DNA of 64,000 nt from Desulfovibrio litoralis DSM 11393 (GTDB lineage Bacteria > Desulfobacterota > Desulfovibrionia > Desulfovibrionales > Desulfovibrionaceae). The translations under genes and the position numbers were made by a program. Location: NCBI RefSeq assembly GCF_900143255.1, contig NZ_FRDI01000009.1, forward strand, positions 29,317 to 93,316. The letters are read 5' to 3'. Each line of letters begins with the position of its first letter. The stretch's first letter is position 1. The notes beneath the pieces were generated by a model. The model was given only the letters and a program-made list of their open reading frames with translations, searched no databases and was not told the origin of the DNA. Below, piece after piece: positions 45,559 through 53,438 of this stretch.

Positions 45559-46593
45559 ATGGTAGAACCGATAGCCATATACTTGCCACAATTTCATGAA
45601 ATAGAAGAAAATAATCTTTGGTGGGGAAAGGGATTTACGGAATGGGTCAATGTAAAAGAGGCAAAGCCGTCATATAACGGCCACTATCAACCGCATATTC
45701 CTCATAAGTCAATCGGTTATTACGATCTTTCAGACGAAGCCTTTTTAATACGCCAACATCAACTCGCTTATCGTTATGGGGTTAAAAATTTTTGTTATTA
45801 TTATTATAATTTTAACGGAAAAACTTTGTTGGAAAAACCTTTGCGTTCTATTATCTCGCGTAAAGAGATTAAAAACCGTTTTTGTTTGTGTTGGGCAAAC
45901 GAAAATTGGACTCGGGTTTGGTACGGTATGGATAAAAAAGTTCTTATTGCCCAAGAATATTCAGAAGCCCACGCCGTAAGATTTATACAAGATATTACGC
46001 CATATCTAACCCATGAACGCTATATTTGCGTTGATAATAAACCCATGTTGCTTGTATACCGCCCCGAATTGGTTGAAGACTGTCAACGTTATGCCGAAAT
46101 TTGGCGACGAGAGGCAAGAGCTTTGGGTTTTGCCGATTTATATTTGGTGGCGGTCGAAGCTTTATCTCATGATGTTTCACCTCAAGAATATGGCTTTGAT
46201 GCGGCTTTGGAGTTTGCACCGGATTGGCGTATGACCCACTTAATTTCCCCGCCGGAACAAAAACCTCGTGTCTTTGATTATCCTGCAACTGTTGCTAATA
46301 TGTTGCAAAAAGCCGTTCCTGATTATACTCGCTTTCGTTGTGTATTTCCGTCATGGGATAATTCGCCAAGATATAAAGGTGGGGGCGTCTTATTTGAAAA
46401 CACCTCGCTTGGGGCTTTTCTCTTTTTCTTGGAAAACACCATTAAATATACTAAAGAGAAAGTTCCTGAAAATGCTCAATATTTTTTTATTAATGCGTGG
46501 AACGAATGGGGTGAGGGTTGCCATCTTGAACCTGATGAACGTAATGGCTTATCTTTTTTGCAGATTTTACATAAAGCGTTGATGAAGGCTTAA
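45559..46593 (+). CDS. WbsX-family, GH99-like polysaccharide protein
   Basis: 344 aa from ATG 45559 with AAGGAG seven bases upstream (GTG 45553 is too close to it). It starts PIAIYLPQFHEIEENNLWWGKGFTEW and contains PHIPHKSIGYYDLSDE, CYYYYNFNG, CWANENWTRVWYG and INAWNEWGEGCHLEPD, the signature of the WbsX family with a GH99-like barrel, known from O-antigen and capsule clusters. No signal peptide, so cytosolic. No other glycan genes are adjacent; it may be an isolated remnant or act with genes elsewhere. Confidence 0.85.
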   Translation: MVEPIAIYLPQFHEIEENNLWWGKGFTEWVNVKEAKPSYNGHYQPHIPHKSIGYYDLSDEAFLIRQHQLAYRYGVKNFCYYYYNFNGKTLLEKPLRSIISRKEIKNRFCLCWANENWTRVWYGMDKKVLIAQEYSEAHAVRFIQDITPYLTHERYICVDNKPMLLVYRPELVEDCQRYAEIWRREARALGFADLYLVAVEALSHDVSPQEYGFDAALEFAPDWRMTHLISPPEQKPRVFDYPATVANMLQKAVPDYTRFRCVFPSWDNSPRYKGGGVLFENTSLGAFLFFLENTIKYTKEKVPENAQYFFINAWNEWGEGCHLEPDERNGLSFLQILHKALMKA

Positions 46594-46674
46594 GTTAAAA
46601 TTTAAAATGATTTATTAAAATTATAATATTTGCACTATAACTACTTAATAACTAAAATATTTAGGAGCATTACA

Positions 46675-47850
46675 ATGAAAAACCTATCTTGCACTATGTT
46701 TTGCATTCTTTTTTGTTTATTTTTTTCTTCTTTGGCTTGTGCTGAAACAAAAAAATCAGACCCTGTTATTTGGTCTTATTATGAAGACGGATATGAGCTT
46801 TATGCTCCGCAATTATCTAATGATAATAAATTTTTGACACTGGTGCGTAAGCGTCATTTGCCCGATGGACATGAGGCAGAAATGTTGTCGGACGCCGAAT
46901 TAAAGAAATTTGATGATGAAGTCAAGAAAAACTCACGTTTTGCAGATCCCGAAATTACCTTAATAGGGATTAAAGACAAAAGTAAACAAATGATTGATTA
47001 TGGTTGGGATCCGATTTTTTCAAAAAATCAAACCGAGATTTTTTATGCACATCAAGTCAAGCCTATTTCCGGTTTTCGTATGTTAGCCGCTACAATGGCA
47101 GGGAATGAAATTCGCTCTTATGACACATTAAAGAATGAAACAATAGCACGCCCCAGTTTTGGTTATTTATCACAACCTCAAAATGGCGAGAACAATACGG
47201 TAATTTTTGCTTTATCTGATGGAGTAAATGGTGATTATGGCGGTAATATCGGGCTTGGTATGGTTGACCTTAAAACCAAACAACAAAAGGTTTTATATGA
47301 ACCCAGACAAGAACATAAGCTTTATCACCTCGTAAACAAATTTGCAGGATATAATGGAAGCAATATAATCTTGCGTCGTCGCCCTTTAACAGAGGGTGTT
47401 TATCTTGCTGATGCTTATGCGGCTGAACTTATTGAAGTTCCGAGTGAAAAGATTTTATATAGTTGGGGCGAACTTAAAGAGAGACAAGACGTCGACTTTA
47501 GAATATGTTCAAATCAATTAGAAGTTTATGATGAAAAATGGCAAACTTTAAACAAAGTTGAATCTCGCTTTAATCCCAAGCAATATGGTTTTTCAAGCCC
47601 AAATTGTGAATATATCGCCAGTATTAACGAAGATGATAAACAGATAAAAATTTATTCCACAAATGGAGAGGTAATACTTGATTGGAAACCCCAAAGCGGA
47701 CGTATCCTTGAACATGCTTGGTCGCCTGATTCCACTCGCCTTGTGCTTTTAGTTAGTCATGGTTTAGATTTTAACGATAAGGGCGAATATGAAGCCTTTA
47801 AATTTGATCAGATTGTAATCTTGTCTGTTGATGACATAAAAATCAACTAA
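46675..47850 (+). CDS. Exported propeller-like protein of unknown function
   Basis: 391 aa from ATG 46675 (TAGGAG at 46662-46667); an upstream frame start at 46630 would hide the signal peptide. Signal peptide about 1-23 (LFFSSLACAE). The body has repeated strand motifs typical of TolB/WD-like propellers: LYAPQLSNDNKFLTLVRK, YGWDPIFSKNQTEIFYA, SSPNCEYIASINEDDKQIKIYS and HAWSPDSTRLVLLVS. No enzyme motif. It ends 22 bases before the ankyrin gene, so the two exported proteins are probably cotranscribed. Confidence 0.65.
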   Translation: MKNLSCTMFCILFCLFFSSLACAETKKSDPVIWSYYEDGYELYAPQLSNDNKFLTLVRKRHLPDGHEAEMLSDAELKKFDDEVKKNSRFADPEITLIGIKDKSKQMIDYGWDPIFSKNQTEIFYAHQVKPISGFRMLAATMAGNEIRSYDTLKNETIARPSFGYLSQPQNGENNTVIFALSDGVNGDYGGNIGLGMVDLKTKQQKVLYEPRQEHKLYHLVNKFAGYNGSNIILRRRPLTEGVYLADAYAAELIEVPSEKILYSWGELKERQDVDFRICSNQLEVYDEKWQTLNKVESRFNPKQYGFSSPNCEYIASINEDDKQIKIYSTNGEVILDWKPQSGRILEHAWSPDSTRLVLLVSHGLDFNDKGEYEAFKFDQIVILSVDDIKIN

Positions 47851-47872
47851 AAAAACTTTTTGGGAGTCCCAA

Positions 47873-50218
47873 ATGCGTATTTTATCTCTTGGTATTTTAT
47901 TTGTGTTATTATTTTCCAATAACGCTTTCGCTTTTAAGGGTGAAGCCGCCGAAGCCATTTTATATGAAGCTGTTTATAACCAAATGGAACGTGAACGCAT
48001 GGAACAAGCGGGCGTAAAAAAACTGCACCCCGAAGGTTTTTATAAAATTTGTGCATCAGGTACTCTGGACGAAGTTAAAAAAGCTATAGCTGAAGGAGCA
48101 GACCCTAAAATCCCTGATGCTGACAGAGGACAAACAACTTGCCTGCATGATGCCGCCACTTTTAATAAAGATGAACGTGTTATTGCCCTGCTTATCAAAG
48201 AAGGCGTTAATATCAACGCCCAAGGCAACTTAAATAAACGCACGGCCTTGCACCTTGCTATTTTAGTCAATCCGAATGCGGCAGCCATTATTAAAGAATT
48301 GGCAAAAGGGAAGCCTGATTATTACCTGACTGATACAAAGGAGTTAAACCCGTTTGTGGTAGCCATTAGTGGGGCGGTAGACCAAGAAACAGGCTCATAT
48401 TATGTGCCTGATGAAGCTGTTCTTTTGGCTCTGCTTGATGCTAACCCTGATTATGCTAAACAATATGCTAAAATTTCAGATAAATACAATCTTATAGAGC
48501 TGTATTTTTCTCGCTTTGATGGTGGAACGCTTAACCCCAATAAAATTAAGCCGAGTGCAAAGGTTGTTGAACGCCTTATCAAAGGTGGGAACAACATAAA
48601 CATAACTGTACGCAAAATGGGAAGCACTGAACCTCTGTTGTTTGCGGCAATTGATTTTGACAGCCAAGGAAAATACCAAGGCGAAACTCCAACAGACACA
48701 CTGACCAATCTTTTTTTGAAGAATGGAGCTGATATATACGCAACAGATGACACAGGAGAGCTGGCAATCCACAAGGCAGCTTTTAATGGTAATGCTAAAG
48801 TAATTAAAGCCTTGCTTGCACTTGATAAAAAGAAGGAACTCGCTAAAGTTCAAGATGAGTTTGGAAACACTCCCTTGCATGACCTCACCGAGTGGCGAAG
48901 TGTAGAGCTTCCGACCTGCGGAAAGTTATTAATTGATGCGGGGGCGGATATTAATGCACGAGATAAAGACGGTAATACGCCTTTTTTAATGATTGCAAAA
49001 AGCTCTGATATTCCACGCACTCGCTTTGAAGCAGATGACGATTATAAAAAAGGCGTAACAGAACGTCAAAAGGCAGTTAAGTTTTTGCTTGCTAACGGAG
49101 CAGACATTAAAGCGACTGATAACAAAGGTAGAAATCCTTTACACTCTTTAAGCAACGCAAGGGTACTTTCAAAGCCAGACCTTGAACTGTTTATTAAGGC
49201 AGGGGTAGATATTAATGCACGAGATAAAGACGGTAATACACCACTTATGCTATTTGTTATTGCATCAAGAGATAGGTCGGACTATTATGATGAGCAACAA
49301 ATTGCGATGTTTACAAAAAATCTTCCTATCTTAAAAGAGCTTGGTGCAGACCCTAAAATTCAAAATAAAGATGGAAAAATCCCTTATGACTTCTTACATA
49401 AGAATTTTTTGGATAAAGCAAAAGACGAAATCGCTTTTTTAAAAGTAGCAGGCAAAGATGAACCCACTTTGTTTAACGTCTGTGAAAAGGGTTGTGATGA
49501 AAAAACTATTAAAGAAGCACTGGCAAAAGGCATGGATATTGATGTCGTAAGGTCAGGCGTAACCCCTTTGCATATGGCGATTGCATCAAAAGATGAAAAA
49601 ACCGTAAAAGCCCTGCTCGCCTGTGGTGCTCCAATTGATAAAGCGAGTGATAAGGGTGAAACTCCACTTGGAGTAGCTTTTAAAATGGATCAGTATGATA
49701 TAGCCTCTACTCTTATAAAAGCCGGTGCGAATCTTAACAAAGAAGGCTTTATGGTTACTGATAGCAACAAAAAAAAGTTTATTACTTCTTATGTGATTGG
49801 GGCTGTACTTTATAACGATACGAAGATGTTTGAACTTTTAATGCAAGGAAAGCCCGACCTTGAGTTTAAAAGTCACATCTGGTCTGATAGTCGTGGAAAT
49901 AAAGCATGGACTGGGTCTTATGATGAGGGGTGGGATGTATGGGCTACAAATGGTACACCACTACACGCAGCAATAGTGACAAACAATCTCGCTTTTGCCG
50001 AAAGACTCATACAAAATGGTGCTGACCCTAATGCGACATTAGATAGAGGGCTTTCTACCCCCTTGCACCTTGCGGCATTACAGAATAACAAAGCTCTGGT
50101 TGAGTTGCTTTTCAAACATGGAGCAAAAATATATAGCAATAATTTTGATAAAACACCTTATGATTATGCAACAAATAAAGACATAAAGGCACTTTTAAAA
50201 AATATTGCTTCCAAATAG
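47873..50218 (+). CDS. Exported ankyrin-repeat protein
   Basis: 781 aa with a signal peptide (1-21, FSNNAFAF). Most of the mature length is ankyrin repeats, seen as G-A-D-P/I, TPLH and A-A-x-N patterns: GQTTCLHDAATFNKDERVIA, TPLHDLTEWRS, NTPLMLFVIASRD, TPLHMAIASKDEKTVKALL and TPLHLAALQNNKALVELLF. At least ten to fourteen repeats with irregular insertions. Two repeats share an identical 32-bp DNA segment. Ankyrin arrays bind other proteins; a periplasmic or surface binding role is inferred. GGAG precedes ATG 47873. Confidence 0.85.
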   Translation: MRILSLGILFVLLFSNNAFAFKGEAAEAILYEAVYNQMERERMEQAGVKKLHPEGFYKICASGTLDEVKKAIAEGADPKIPDADRGQTTCLHDAATFNKDERVIALLIKEGVNINAQGNLNKRTALHLAILVNPNAAAIIKELAKGKPDYYLTDTKELNPFVVAISGAVDQETGSYYVPDEAVLLALLDANPDYAKQYAKISDKYNLIELYFSRFDGGTLNPNKIKPSAKVVERLIKGGNNINITVRKMGSTEPLLFAAIDFDSQGKYQGETPTDTLTNLFLKNGADIYATDDTGELAIHKAAFNGNAKVIKALLALDKKKELAKVQDEFGNTPLHDLTEWRSVELPTCGKLLIDAGADINARDKDGNTPFLMIAKSSDIPRTRFEADDDYKKGVTERQKAVKFLLANGADIKATDNKGRNPLHSLSNARVLSKPDLELFIKAGVDINARDKDGNTPLMLFVIASRDRSDYYDEQQIAMFTKNLPILKELGADPKIQNKDGKIPYDFLHKNFLDKAKDEIAFLKVAGKDEPTLFNVCEKGCDEKTIKEALAKGMDIDVVRSGVTPLHMAIASKDEKTVKALLACGAPIDKASDKGETPLGVAFKMDQYDIASTLIKAGANLNKEGFMVTDSNKKKFITSYVIGAVLYNDTKMFELLMQGKPDLEFKSHIWSDSRGNKAWTGSYDEGWDVWATNGTPLHAAIVTNNLAFAERLIQNGADPNATLDRGLSTPLHLAALQNNKALVELLFKHGAKIYSNNFDKTPYDYATNKDIKALLKNIASK

Positions 50219-50285
50219 ATTTCTAAAAAAGCAAAACAGCTTTTATGTTAAAATTTAAAACGATAAGTTCACAGCTTTAATTTTG

Positions 50286-50345
50286 TTTTTGGAGTGTTTT
50301 TCTAACGAAAGCCACTATGAGATTATTGGGAGATTATTGCGAAAC
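50286..50345 (-). repeat. Dispersed intergenic repeat, copy 3
   Basis: TTTTTGGAGTGTTTTTCTAA then CGAAAGCCACTATGAGATTA, the reverse orientation of the core seen at 55377 and 56557. Followed by more GAGATTATT/AATAGTCTC motifs up to 50375. Confidence 0.5.
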
Positions 50346-50375
50346 TATTACGAGATTGTTATTAAATAGTCTCTG

Positions 50376-50428
50376 ATCATGACCGATTTAACAGGATTTA
50401 TTTACTGTTTCGGTCATGATTTTTTTTA
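50376..50428 (+). terminator. Terminator downstream of the ankyrin gene
   Basis: ATCATGACCGA (50376-50386) pairs with TCGGTCATGAT (50410-50420), loop of 23 bases, followed by eight T. It closes the accessory transcript ending with the ankyrin gene. Confidence 0.8.
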
Positions 50429-50464
50429 TTTTTTTATACTTCGAGAAAGTTTTCACAAATATGC

Positions 50465-50497
50465 TTGACAATCTTGTATTATATATCTTATATAAGA
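50465..50497 (+). promoter_or_regulatory. Promoter with overlapping palindrome upstream of the HisD-like gene
   Basis: TTGACA at 50465-50470 with a weak TATATA -10 at 50489-50494 (18-base spacer). The perfect palindrome TCTTATATAAGA (50486-50497) covers the -10, a common place for a repressor site. Which regulator binds is unknown; the GntR gene at 55823 is a candidate. Confidence 0.45.
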
Positions 50498-50633
50498 CTT
50501 AAGCGAGAGTATTATCTCAAAGCCTAATAAACGTTCTCTAAAAAATGATTTGTAAAGTCTTTAAAAAGACTTTTTATTATAGGTGGTTATGTCAATGATT
50601 ATTAACCTTTAAAAGTTTTTTAGGAAAAAGAAA

Positions 50634-51947
50634 ATGGAATATTTAAAAAAAGCAGGCACTTCAGCCGAAGAGTTTAGTAACACGGCTCGTAAAGTTGTAG
50701 AAGAAATTTTGGCAGATATTCGTGCTAATGGCGAAGAAGCTGTACGTCAGATTGCTAAAAAGTTTGATAAATGGGATCAGGATTTTGTCCTTTCTCCTGA
50801 GAAAAAAGCTAAACTGATTGCAAAGGTTAGCGAAGAGCAAAAAAAAGATATTCGTTTTGCTTATGAGCAAGTTTTAGCTTTTGCCCAAGCACAAAGAGAC
50901 AGCATTAAAGATTTTGATATTGTTACTCCTGCGGGTGTGCGTGCCGGACAAAAAGTCGTTCCTATGGACGTTGCCGGCTGTTATATTCCCGGTGGACGTT
51001 TTGCACATACTTGCTCAGCTTTGATGAGTATTGTTACTGCTAAAGTTGCCGGCGTTCCATTCGTTGTTGCCGCCACTCCTCCTCGTGGCGATAGCATAGA
51101 CGCTTCTGTCTGTTACGCAATGGATATTGCCGGCGCTGATATTATTTTGGAAATGGGTGGCGTGCAAGCGGTTGCAACCATGGCTTATGGTCTTTTTACA
51201 GGAAGAAAAGCCAATATTATCACAGGTCCCGGAAACGCTTATGTTGCTGAATGTAAAGCAATTTTGGCGGGTGAAGGTGTTTGTGGAATTGACTTGTTTG
51301 CCGGTCCTTCCGAAATTGCTGTTTTAGCAGACAAAAACGCCGACCCAATGACCGTTGCGATTGACCTTTTATCTCAAGGCGAACACGGCACCAATTCTCC
51401 TGTTTGGCTCTTTACTGATTCACGTGAGTTAGGTGAAAAAGTTATAGAAATAATGCCAAAACTGATTGCCGATATGCCTGATCCTGCTACTCCTTTAAAA
51501 TCTTGGGAAGATTACGGCGAAGTAATTCTTTGTAAAGATAAAGCAGAAATGATAAAAATAAGCGACACTTACGCCCCGGAACACTTAGAAGTATTGTGCG
51601 ACGACTTAAATTGGTGGCTTGCTAATTTAACTTCTTACGGTTCTTTGTTTATGGGTGAAATGAGCACTGTTACACACGGTGATAAATGTGCCGGCCCTAA
51701 CCATATTTTACCAACCAAAAAAGCCGCACATTTCAGCGGTGGTTTAAACGTTCATAAATACTTAAAAATCTTAACCTATCAAGAACCATTAACACTTGAA
51801 GCCTGCAACACCGTCAGTGAATACGCCTCTCGTCTTTCTCGCCTTGAAGGTATGGAAGGACACGCTAGAGCCTGTGATTGGCGCCTTACAAAGTTAAATC
51901 CTAACAAGAAATGGAATTTTCCGGTATACGTGCATCCAAAATACTAA
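50634..51947 (+). CDS. HisD-family zinc dehydrogenase, probable sulfopropanediol dehydrogenase (HpsN-like)
   Basis: 437 aa, full-length histidinol-dehydrogenase fold. The catalytic pair is in APEHLEVL, and zinc-ligand candidates are conserved: Q and H in LSQGEHGTNS, D in HGDKCAGPNHILPT, H in MEGHARACDW. Glycine-rich CYIPGGRFAH and TGPGNAYVAE are also present. No other his genes are nearby; the gene leads a cluster with a TRAP transporter and a GntR regulator. HisD homologues in such clusters include HpsN, which oxidises 2,3-dihydroxypropane-1-sulfonate to sulfolactate. I favour that role, by context and family knowledge; histidine synthesis or another polyol is the alternative. Confidence 0.75.
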   Translation: MEYLKKAGTSAEEFSNTARKVVEEILADIRANGEEAVRQIAKKFDKWDQDFVLSPEKKAKLIAKVSEEQKKDIRFAYEQVLAFAQAQRDSIKDFDIVTPAGVRAGQKVVPMDVAGCYIPGGRFAHTCSALMSIVTAKVAGVPFVVAATPPRGDSIDASVCYAMDIAGADIILEMGGVQAVATMAYGLFTGRKANIITGPGNAYVAECKAILAGEGVCGIDLFAGPSEIAVLADKNADPMTVAIDLLSQGEHGTNSPVWLFTDSRELGEKVIEIMPKLIADMPDPATPLKSWEDYGEVILCKDKAEMIKISDTYAPEHLEVLCDDLNWWLANLTSYGSLFMGEMSTVTHGDKCAGPNHILPTKKAAHFSGGLNVHKYLKILTYQEPLTLEACNTVSEYASRLSRLEGMEGHARACDWRLTKLNPNKKWNFPVYVHPKY

Positions 51948-52002
51948 TTTTTTAATTAGTTTAATTGTGGTTTTTATTGATTAATATTTTTTAAACATTC
52001 AT

Positions 52003-52035
52003 CTTTAAGGAAGGTCTTTTGTATCTTCCTTAAAG
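52003..52035 (+). terminator. Hairpin after the HisD-like gene
   Basis: CTTTAAGGAAG (52003-52013) pairs perfectly with CTTCCTTAAAG (52025-52035). No U-tract follows. Its sequence closely matches the terminator at 55340, suggesting common origin. Confidence 0.5.
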
Positions 52036-52082
52036 AATATACCTCTTATGTTTTATGTCTTGAGTACATGAAATAACACACA

Positions 52083-52163
52083 ATAGCCTGCGACTGGGGT
52101 ATTACTAAAGTAAGCCCCAACAAGAATGAAACTTTCCGGTATACGTGCATCCAAAATACTAAC
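52083..52163 (+). pseudogene. Relic of a second HisD-like gene, 3' end only
   Basis: About 80 bases align with the last 28 codons of the HisD-like gene. It reads ...ACDWGITKVSPNK against ACDWRLTKLNPNK, then after a one-base deletion FPVYVHPKY and stop, identical to the intact gene's end. The final 29 bases, including TAA, are the same in both. Nothing of the rest of the gene is recognisable. It points to a former tandem copy that was deleted. Confidence 0.8.
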
Positions 52164-52188
52164 CTTTAACCATTTGTATAGGTGTATT

Positions 52189-53202
52189 ATGAAAACAAAA
52201 CTGATTTCTTTTTTGGTTGTGGCTTTATCGTTTTTTACGGCTAGTGCATTAATGGCAGCCGAACCTTATACAGGAAAAACAATTAAATTGCGTATTGCGT
52301 CTCCAAGCCCTAATGGAAGTAATATGGTGCGTGGCTATGAAAAATTTGTTGAACTCGTTAAAGAAAAATCAAACGATAAAATTCAAATTAAACTTTTCCC
52401 CAATGCTGTTTTAGGAAGCGACCGCACAACCCTTGAAAGCGTACAACGCGGAACTTTGGATATGGCTTCTTGTTCATCTCCGAATATGGCGAGCTTTGCT
52501 AGAGAATATATGGTTTTTGATTTGCCTTATATTACTTCACCTGAATATCAACAAAACCTTTATAATGCTTTAGATAAAGGTGAACTCGGAAAATATTTTG
52601 AAACTGTTGCTAATCGTATAGGCTTAACTACTATTATGTGGAGCGAATACGGATATCGCAACTATGTTTCAACAAATAAACCATTAAATAACTTAAATGA
52701 TTTGAAAGGTTTGAAAGTTCGTACTACGGATTCTCCGATAGAAGTTGCTGTTGCAAAATCTTTGGGAATGGTACCTGCTCCTGTATCTTGGGGTGAAACT
52801 TTTACCGCTTTACAACAAGGTACTGTTGATGCCGAGGGTAACAACTGGGAACACTTAGTTACCGCAAAGCACATAGAAGTTTTAAAATATGCTATGGATT
52901 CACAGCATAACTATAGTATGCATATTCTTATGATGAACAAAAAAGCTTTTGATGCCCTTCCTCCGGAAGCACAAGCGATTCTTCGTGAAGCCGCCGCCGA
53001 AGCTTTAACTTGGCAACGTAAAATTTCTGAAAACTTAGACGAAACTTCTAAAAAAGCAATGCTTGATGCCAAAATTAAATTCCATGATTTATCTGATGCA
53101 GAAAGAGCAGAGCTTAAAACCAAAACCAAAGTTGTTTGGGACGAGTTTAAAAAAGAGTTAGATCCAAAGGCGTTAGAGCTTTTACTTTCTACTCAAAAAT
53201 AA
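52189..53202 (+). CDS. dctP: TRAP transporter periplasmic binding protein (DctP)
   Basis: 337 aa from ATG 52189 (AGGTG upstream). The longer frame from 52126 starts inside the HisD relic and would hide the signal peptide, so I reject it. Signal peptide about 1-24 (ASALMAAE). DctP pattern: KLRIASPSPNGSNMVRGYEKF, KLFPNAVLGSDRTTLESVQRG, LKGLKVRTTDSPIEV with the conserved arginine, and TALQQGTVDAEGNNW. Such proteins bind carboxylates or sulfonates. The first gene of a P-QM TRAP set beside the HisD-like enzyme, whose substrate it probably imports. Confidence 0.93.
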   Translation: MKTKLISFLVVALSFFTASALMAAEPYTGKTIKLRIASPSPNGSNMVRGYEKFVELVKEKSNDKIQIKLFPNAVLGSDRTTLESVQRGTLDMASCSSPNMASFAREYMVFDLPYITSPEYQQNLYNALDKGELGKYFETVANRIGLTTIMWSEYGYRNYVSTNKPLNNLNDLKGLKVRTTDSPIEVAVAKSLGMVPAPVSWGETFTALQQGTVDAEGNNWEHLVTAKHIEVLKYAMDSQHNYSMHILMMNKKAFDALPPEAQAILREAAAEALTWQRKISENLDETSKKAMLDAKIKFHDLSDAERAELKTKTKVVWDEFKKELDPKALELLLSTQK

Positions 53203-53236
53203 AAACCATATAACGGCATAATCGTTTTCTTGTAAA

Positions 53237-53266
53237 TTGGTGGGCATTAATTTATATGCCCACCAA
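53237..53266 (+). other. Strong hairpin between dctP and dctQM
   Basis: TTGGTGGGCAT (53237-53247) pairs perfectly with ATGCCCACCAA (53256-53266), loop of eight. It is followed by A, not T, on the plus strand, so it is not a normal terminator; it may protect the 3' end of dctP mRNA and so raise binding-protein level over the membrane subunits. Confidence 0.5.
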
Positions 53267-53312
53267 AAAAAACCCACGCATAGTTAAACGGGAAAAGGTT
53301 TTTCGGAATATT

Positions 53313-53355
53313 AGAGACTATTACACAATAGTCTTAGAGTGGCTTAAGACGTTTT
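53313..53355 (+). repeat. Dispersed intergenic repeat, copy 4 (partial)
   Basis: GAGACTATTACACAATAGTC with internal inverted symmetry, then TTAGAGTGGCTTAAGACG. It matches the first half of the copies at 55377 and 56557 and lies in the leader of dctQM. Confidence 0.45.
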
Positions 53356-53438
53356 AAGCTTGTTTCCGGCTCTCTTTTCTATTGGGTTTTCTCTCTGCGA
53401 CAGGGCGTTGTAACCCTTTACACAAGGAGTTTTGTGTG

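Larger units (their letters stand above)
50219..50633. other. Intergenic region before the dehydrogenase gene
   Basis: No gene. In order it holds a dispersed-repeat copy (50286-50345), a strong terminator (50376-50428), a promoter with an overlapping palindrome (50465-50497), and a leader hairpin followed by T-rich sequence (AAAGTCTTT at 50554-50562 with AAAGACTTT at 50565-50573) that could attenuate transcription. Confidence 0.6.

Noticed and set aside
50634..51947. Assignment as histidinol dehydrogenase of histidine synthesis
   Set aside because: The fold is the same but the neighbours are a TRAP transporter and a GntR regulator with no his genes, which fits a catabolic HisD homologue better. 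Not excluded without phylogeny.
52126..52188. Longer N-terminus for dctP starting at 52126
   Set aside because: These codons come from the decayed dehydrogenase copy in another frame; ATG 52189 has a ribosome site and begins a clean signal peptide.
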